Assembly (NCBI GenBank): GCA_038323265.1
Contig: JBBQGT010000041.1
Coordinates: 1 to 23,806 of the forward strand
DNA from: PNKC01 sp038323265
Lineage (GTDB): Bacteria; Chloroflexota; Dehalococcoidia; Tepidiformales; Tepidiformaceae
Reading direction: 5' to 3'
Length of the DNA: 23,806 bases
Made by a program: the position numbers and the translations under genes. This document shows, piece after piece, positions 21,712 to 23,806 of this stretch. The stretch's first letter is position 1. Each line of letters begins with the position of its first letter. The notes below the pieces were generated by a model, which worked only from the letters and a program-made list of their open reading frames with translations, did no database searches and was not told where the DNA came from.

Positions 21712-23012
21712 GCTTCCTCCACTGGGCAACCGCCCAGCACACCGTCATCGTACAACGCGTAAAGGAAGGCGGGCGTCAATTGATTGCGGATCGTCCTGCC
21801 AGTTGTATAAACACCGATGTAATTGTCGGTGTGACCAAACCACCGCCTACCGCCTTCGCAAGGCTGCTCCGTCTCCCAGAGCACGGCGCGAGTCGTCCCC
21901 AGGAAGCGGGTCCGAAAGGCCGCGGCCAACTCCTCGTTTAGGCCCGCGAGTTGAGCCATCCGCTCCTTGCGCACCTCGGGCGAGACCTGTCCGGCCATTC
22001 GGGCTGCGCCAGTCTTCGACCGTTGGGAGTACGGAAAACAGTGCAGCCTTGCGAATCCCACCTCGCGGCAGAGCGCCAGCGTCTCCTCGAACTCTTCGGC
22101 CGTCTCGCCGGGGAAGCCCGCGATAACATCCGTCGTGATTGCAGCGTCCGGTGATGCAGCGCGAATCCGCTGTGCCGCCAGCAAGAACTCTCGCGCCGAG
22201 TAGCGTCGCCGCATGCGCCCCAGCACAGCTTCGCTCCCGCTCTGGAGCGCGAGGTGGAAGTGCGGCATCAGCCGCGGGTCCTGCCAGAGCGCCAATAGTT
22301 CCGGCGAAATATCCTGCGGTTGCAGCGAACTGAAACGCAGCCGGGCCACATCTGTTCCTTCAAGAATCCCGGCGATCAGGTGATGCGGCTTGAGCCGCTC
22401 CGCCAGGTCCCGTCCCCATGCGCCCAACTGAGTACCGGTGATCACCACCTCGCGCGCCCCGCTCTCCACGGCCGCCTGCACCTCAGCCTCCACGCGTGAC
22501 ACGCTGCGCGATTCCTCCCGCCCACGCGTCTGCGGCACGATGCAGAACGCGCAAACATCGTTGCAGCCCTCCTGCGCCTTCACGAACGCTCGCGCATGTG
22601 ACGTTCCAGCAGGCCGCTGCTCACTGTAATCCGGGGCTTCGACAGTTCCGCTCCCGACGACGTGGGACCTCAGAAACGCGACCAACCGTTCCTTGTCTAG
22701 TTCCCGCGTCCCCACCACCAGGTCAGCGCCAAGTTCCAGCGCCGCCGCCTCCCCGGCAGACTGCGGAAAGCAGCCCGTCACCACCACCTTCGCGCCCGGC
22801 GCCAACCGCCGCACGCTGCGCACCAACCGCCGTGATTTCGCATCCGCTACGTGCGTAACGGAGCAGGTGTTCACCACAAACGCATCCGCCTCGCAGACGT
22901 GATCCACGGTCGCGAAGCCCGCCGCCCGCAATCCGCGCGAAATCTCCTCGCTGTCCGCCAGGTTCAGCTTGCAGCCGAGGGTCAGGATCGCCACCACGGG
23001 TCGAACAGCCAT
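21708..23012 (-). CDS. mtaB: tRNA (N6-threonylcarbamoyl-A37) methylthiotransferase MtaB
   Basis: A 434-residue radical-SAM methylthiotransferase of the MtaB type, which converts t6A37 of tRNA to ms2t6A37. The N-terminal UPF0004 domain has the three Cys for the auxiliary cluster: Cys14 (TLGCKLN), Cys50 (NTCSVT) and Cys81 (TGCFPQ). The radical-SAM cluster is Cys150, Cys154, Cys157 in GCNDVCAFCIVP. HFHLALQSGSEAVLGRMRRRY, ITTDVIAGFPGETAEEF and LHCFPYSQRSKTGAARM are typical of MtaB. The C-terminal region is a short TRAM-like segment. A TATTGT box lies 6 bases before the ATG. It is the first gene of the mtaB-amaP-scpB operon. Confidence 0.95.
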   Translation of the reverse strand: MAVRPVVAILTLGCKLNLADSEEISRGLRAAGFATVDHVCEADAFVVNTCSVTHVADAKSRRLVRSVRRLAPGAKVVVTGCFPQSAGEAAALELGADLVVGTRELDKERLVAFLRSHVVGSGTVEAPDYSEQRPAGTSHARAFVKAQEGCNDVCAFCIVPQTRGREESRSVSRVEAEVQAAVESGAREVVITGTQLGAWGRDLAERLKPHHLIAGILEGTDVARLRFSSLQPQDISPELLALWQDPRLMPHFHLALQSGSEAVLGRMRRRYSAREFLLAAQRIRAASPDAAITTDVIAGFPGETAEEFEETLALCREVGFARLHCFPYSQRSKTGAARMAGQVSPEVRKERMAQLAGLNEELAAAFRTRFLGTTRAVLWETEQPCEGGRRWFGHTDNYIGVYTTGRTIRNQLTPAFLYALYDDGVLGGCPVEEA

Positions 23013-23018
23013 CCCGCC

Positions 23019-23024
23019 ACAATA
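23019..23024 (-). promoter_or_regulatory. Possible leaderless -10 box of mtaB
   Basis: TATTGT on the minus strand (complement of 23019-23024) is followed by GGCGGG and the ATG at 23012. GGCGGG could instead act as a poor Shine-Dalgarno site. No clear -35. Confidence 0.35.
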
Positions 23025-23142
23025 GCTCGCCGGAATGGGAGCGGCGAGTCACACACACGAGTGGTGGGCGAACCTCCGGACCGGCGGCGCCAGCCCGCGA
23101 ACCCCACCGCAGCCCGTTGCCTCGTCGGTCCAGTGGGTGCGC

Positions 23143-23181
23143 TTGGCCCAACGCTCACCCATCTATACCGTTAGCCCGATG
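23143..23181 (+). promoter_or_regulatory. Leaderless promoter of the cupredoxin-like gene
   Basis: TTGGCC (23143-23148), a 17-base spacer and TACCGT (23166-23171) are followed by 7 bases and the ATG at 23179. An overlapping TATACC at 23164 is an alternative -10. No Shine-Dalgarno site. Confidence 0.5.
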
Positions 23182-23670
23182 AAGATCCGGGTGGCCGTCG
23201 CCGGGTTCAGTCTGTTGCTCATCTGCGGCGGAGCGTTCGCCTTCCACGGCGCCGCAGACGCCAGCCGCGGCAAGGTCTTCACCGTCGAACTCAGCGAACG
23301 CGGCTTCAACCCCCAGCTCTGCCGCATATCTCGCGATAACTACGTCCAGTTCAAAAACGTCGGCACAACCATCCGCCGAGTTATCCTCCCGGGCGTCGGC
23401 GCGAACGCGCAGCCGGCCTTCGACAGCGGCGACCTTAAACCCGGTGACACCTCGAACCAGCAGGTCTTCCCTCACGGTGGCACGGTTAAATTCCACGACA
23501 ACTACAAGCCGGAGTTGACGGTCACAGTACTCCTGCCGGTCTTCACGGCGGAATGGGAAGACATCTGCACACCGCTCGCTGTTGGCCCCGCGCCCACGCC
23601 GCCGGCGTCCGGCTGCCCGGTCAAGGGGCTCTGCGCCGTCGTCCTCCCTTCGATCGCGCGCGATCGATAA
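23179..23670 (+). CDS. Secreted cupredoxin-like beta-sandwich protein
   Basis: A 163-residue protein with a clear signal peptide (MKIRVAVAGFSLLLICGGAFAF) and a single cupredoxin-like domain: KVFTVELSERGFNPQLCRISRDNYVQFKNVG, then IRRVILPG, FDSGDLKPGDTSNQQVF, and HGGTVKFHDNYKPELTVTVLL. It resembles plastocyanin-type export proteins, but the usual Cys ligand before the final His is missing and no Met ligand is seen, so a type 1 copper site is unlikely as written. The C-terminal tail has three Cys (DICTPLA, SGCPVKGLC), suggesting disulfides. Start at 23179 with a leaderless-type promoter. Its last codons lie in a perfect 18-base palindrome. Confidence 0.75.
   Translation: MKIRVAVAGFSLLLICGGAFAFHGAADASRGKVFTVELSERGFNPQLCRISRDNYVQFKNVGTTIRRVILPGVGANAQPAFDSGDLKPGDTSNQQVFPHGGTVKFHDNYKPELTVTVLLPVFTAEWEDICTPLAVGPAPTPPASGCPVKGLCAVVLPSIARDR
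23650..23667. repeat. Perfect 18-bp palindrome at the 3' end of the cupredoxin-like gene
   Basis: TCGATCGCG followed by its exact complement CGCGATCGA, with two CGATCG half-cores and no loop. It spans the codons for the last residues and ends 3 bases before the end of the stop codon. Confidence 0.7.
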
Positions 23671-23756
23671 CGCCCCCGTCTCTGGCTGGCCCGCACGGGC
23701 GGCGTGCGCTACCTTGACGATGCTCTTGGCGGGGCACGGGGCTGGTTGGGGTTTGT

Positions 23757-23806
23757 ATGACGGGACGTTGGTACCGGCCGCTGCTCGCGGTCGCCGCGCT
23801 TAGCAT
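23757..23806 (+). CDS. Possible start of a further gene, cut by window edge
   Basis: ATG at 23757 begins a short frame to the window end (MTGRWYRPLLAVAALS), with a basic start and a hydrophobic run that could be a signal peptide or anchor. No Shine-Dalgarno site is present, and upstream boxes are poor. Only 16 codons are visible, so this is tentative. The preceding 23671-23756 holds no clear gene. Confidence 0.3.
   Translation, partial: MTGRWYRPLLAVAALS

Noticed and set aside
20953..21762. 269-codon plus-strand frame over amaP
   Set aside because: The minus strand has two membrane helices, an Asp23-like domain, a strong Shine-Dalgarno site and operon overlaps; the plus frame is its shadow.

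Overview
The window is high-GC bacterial chromosome, densely packed with short operons and with many genes starting on GTG. The gene set (a MurT/GatD-type glutamine amidotransferase, an Asp23/AmaP-like membrane protein, ScpB, an Eis-like acetyltransferase, SCP2, CoxG and DUF1905/DUF169/DUF2087 proteins, several Uma2 nucleases) points to a monoderm-like environmental bacterium. Chloroflexota is the best guess; no rRNA or other phylogenetic marker is present to prove it. I see no tRNA, rRNA, CRISPR array, phage module or insertion sequence.

Layout. 1-1347 (+): the end of an unknown gene, a membrane-anchored protein with an unclear start, and a Mug/TDG-type uracil-DNA glycosylase. 1348-2293 is a sparse region with an unusual phased GC-rich repeat array (about 1389-1640) and, on the minus strand, a membrane protein frame interrupted by one TGA. 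2294-3267 (+): an unknown protein coupled to a DinB-family protein. 3281-4297: divergent SCP2-domain and CoxG-type SRPBCC genes. 4353-5478 (+): a Rid-family protein and a VOC-YjbR fusion. 5561-9837 (+): the cytochrome c biogenesis protein CcsA, a zinc alcohol dehydrogenase, a glutathione peroxidase, a CurA-like reductase and a universal stress protein, a redox/stress stretch. 10011-11214: a DUF1905 gene running tail-to-tail into DUF488 and DUF2087 genes. 11226-14421: a class B penicillin-binding protein and a TIM-barrel lipoprotein, divergent with overlapping start codons. 14475-17229: DUF169, Uma2 and Eis-like genes. 17267-17805: a Uma2 pseudogene. 17802-20407: gatD, divergent from an SMP-30/gluconolactonase gene and an unknown gene. 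20427-23012 (-): the overlapping operon mtaB-amaP-scpB. 23179-23806: a secreted cupredoxin-like protein and the start of one more gene.

Regulation. Several genes lack a Shine-Dalgarno sequence and instead have a TANNNT box 6-8 bases before ATG. At 14475, 18560 (minus) and 23179 there is also a TTGGCG/TTGGCC box 17-18 bases further upstream, so leaderless transcription looks common. Genes with good Shine-Dalgarno sites (4353, 4774, 9334, 16000, 3712 minus, 15820 minus, 21711 minus) form a second class.

Most of the window is ordinary housekeeping, redox and accessory DNA. I found no convincing new multi-gene system. The items most worth checking are the repeat array, the overlapping divergent starts of the penicillin-binding protein and the lipoprotein, the hairpin at 9916-9948, and the interrupted frames.
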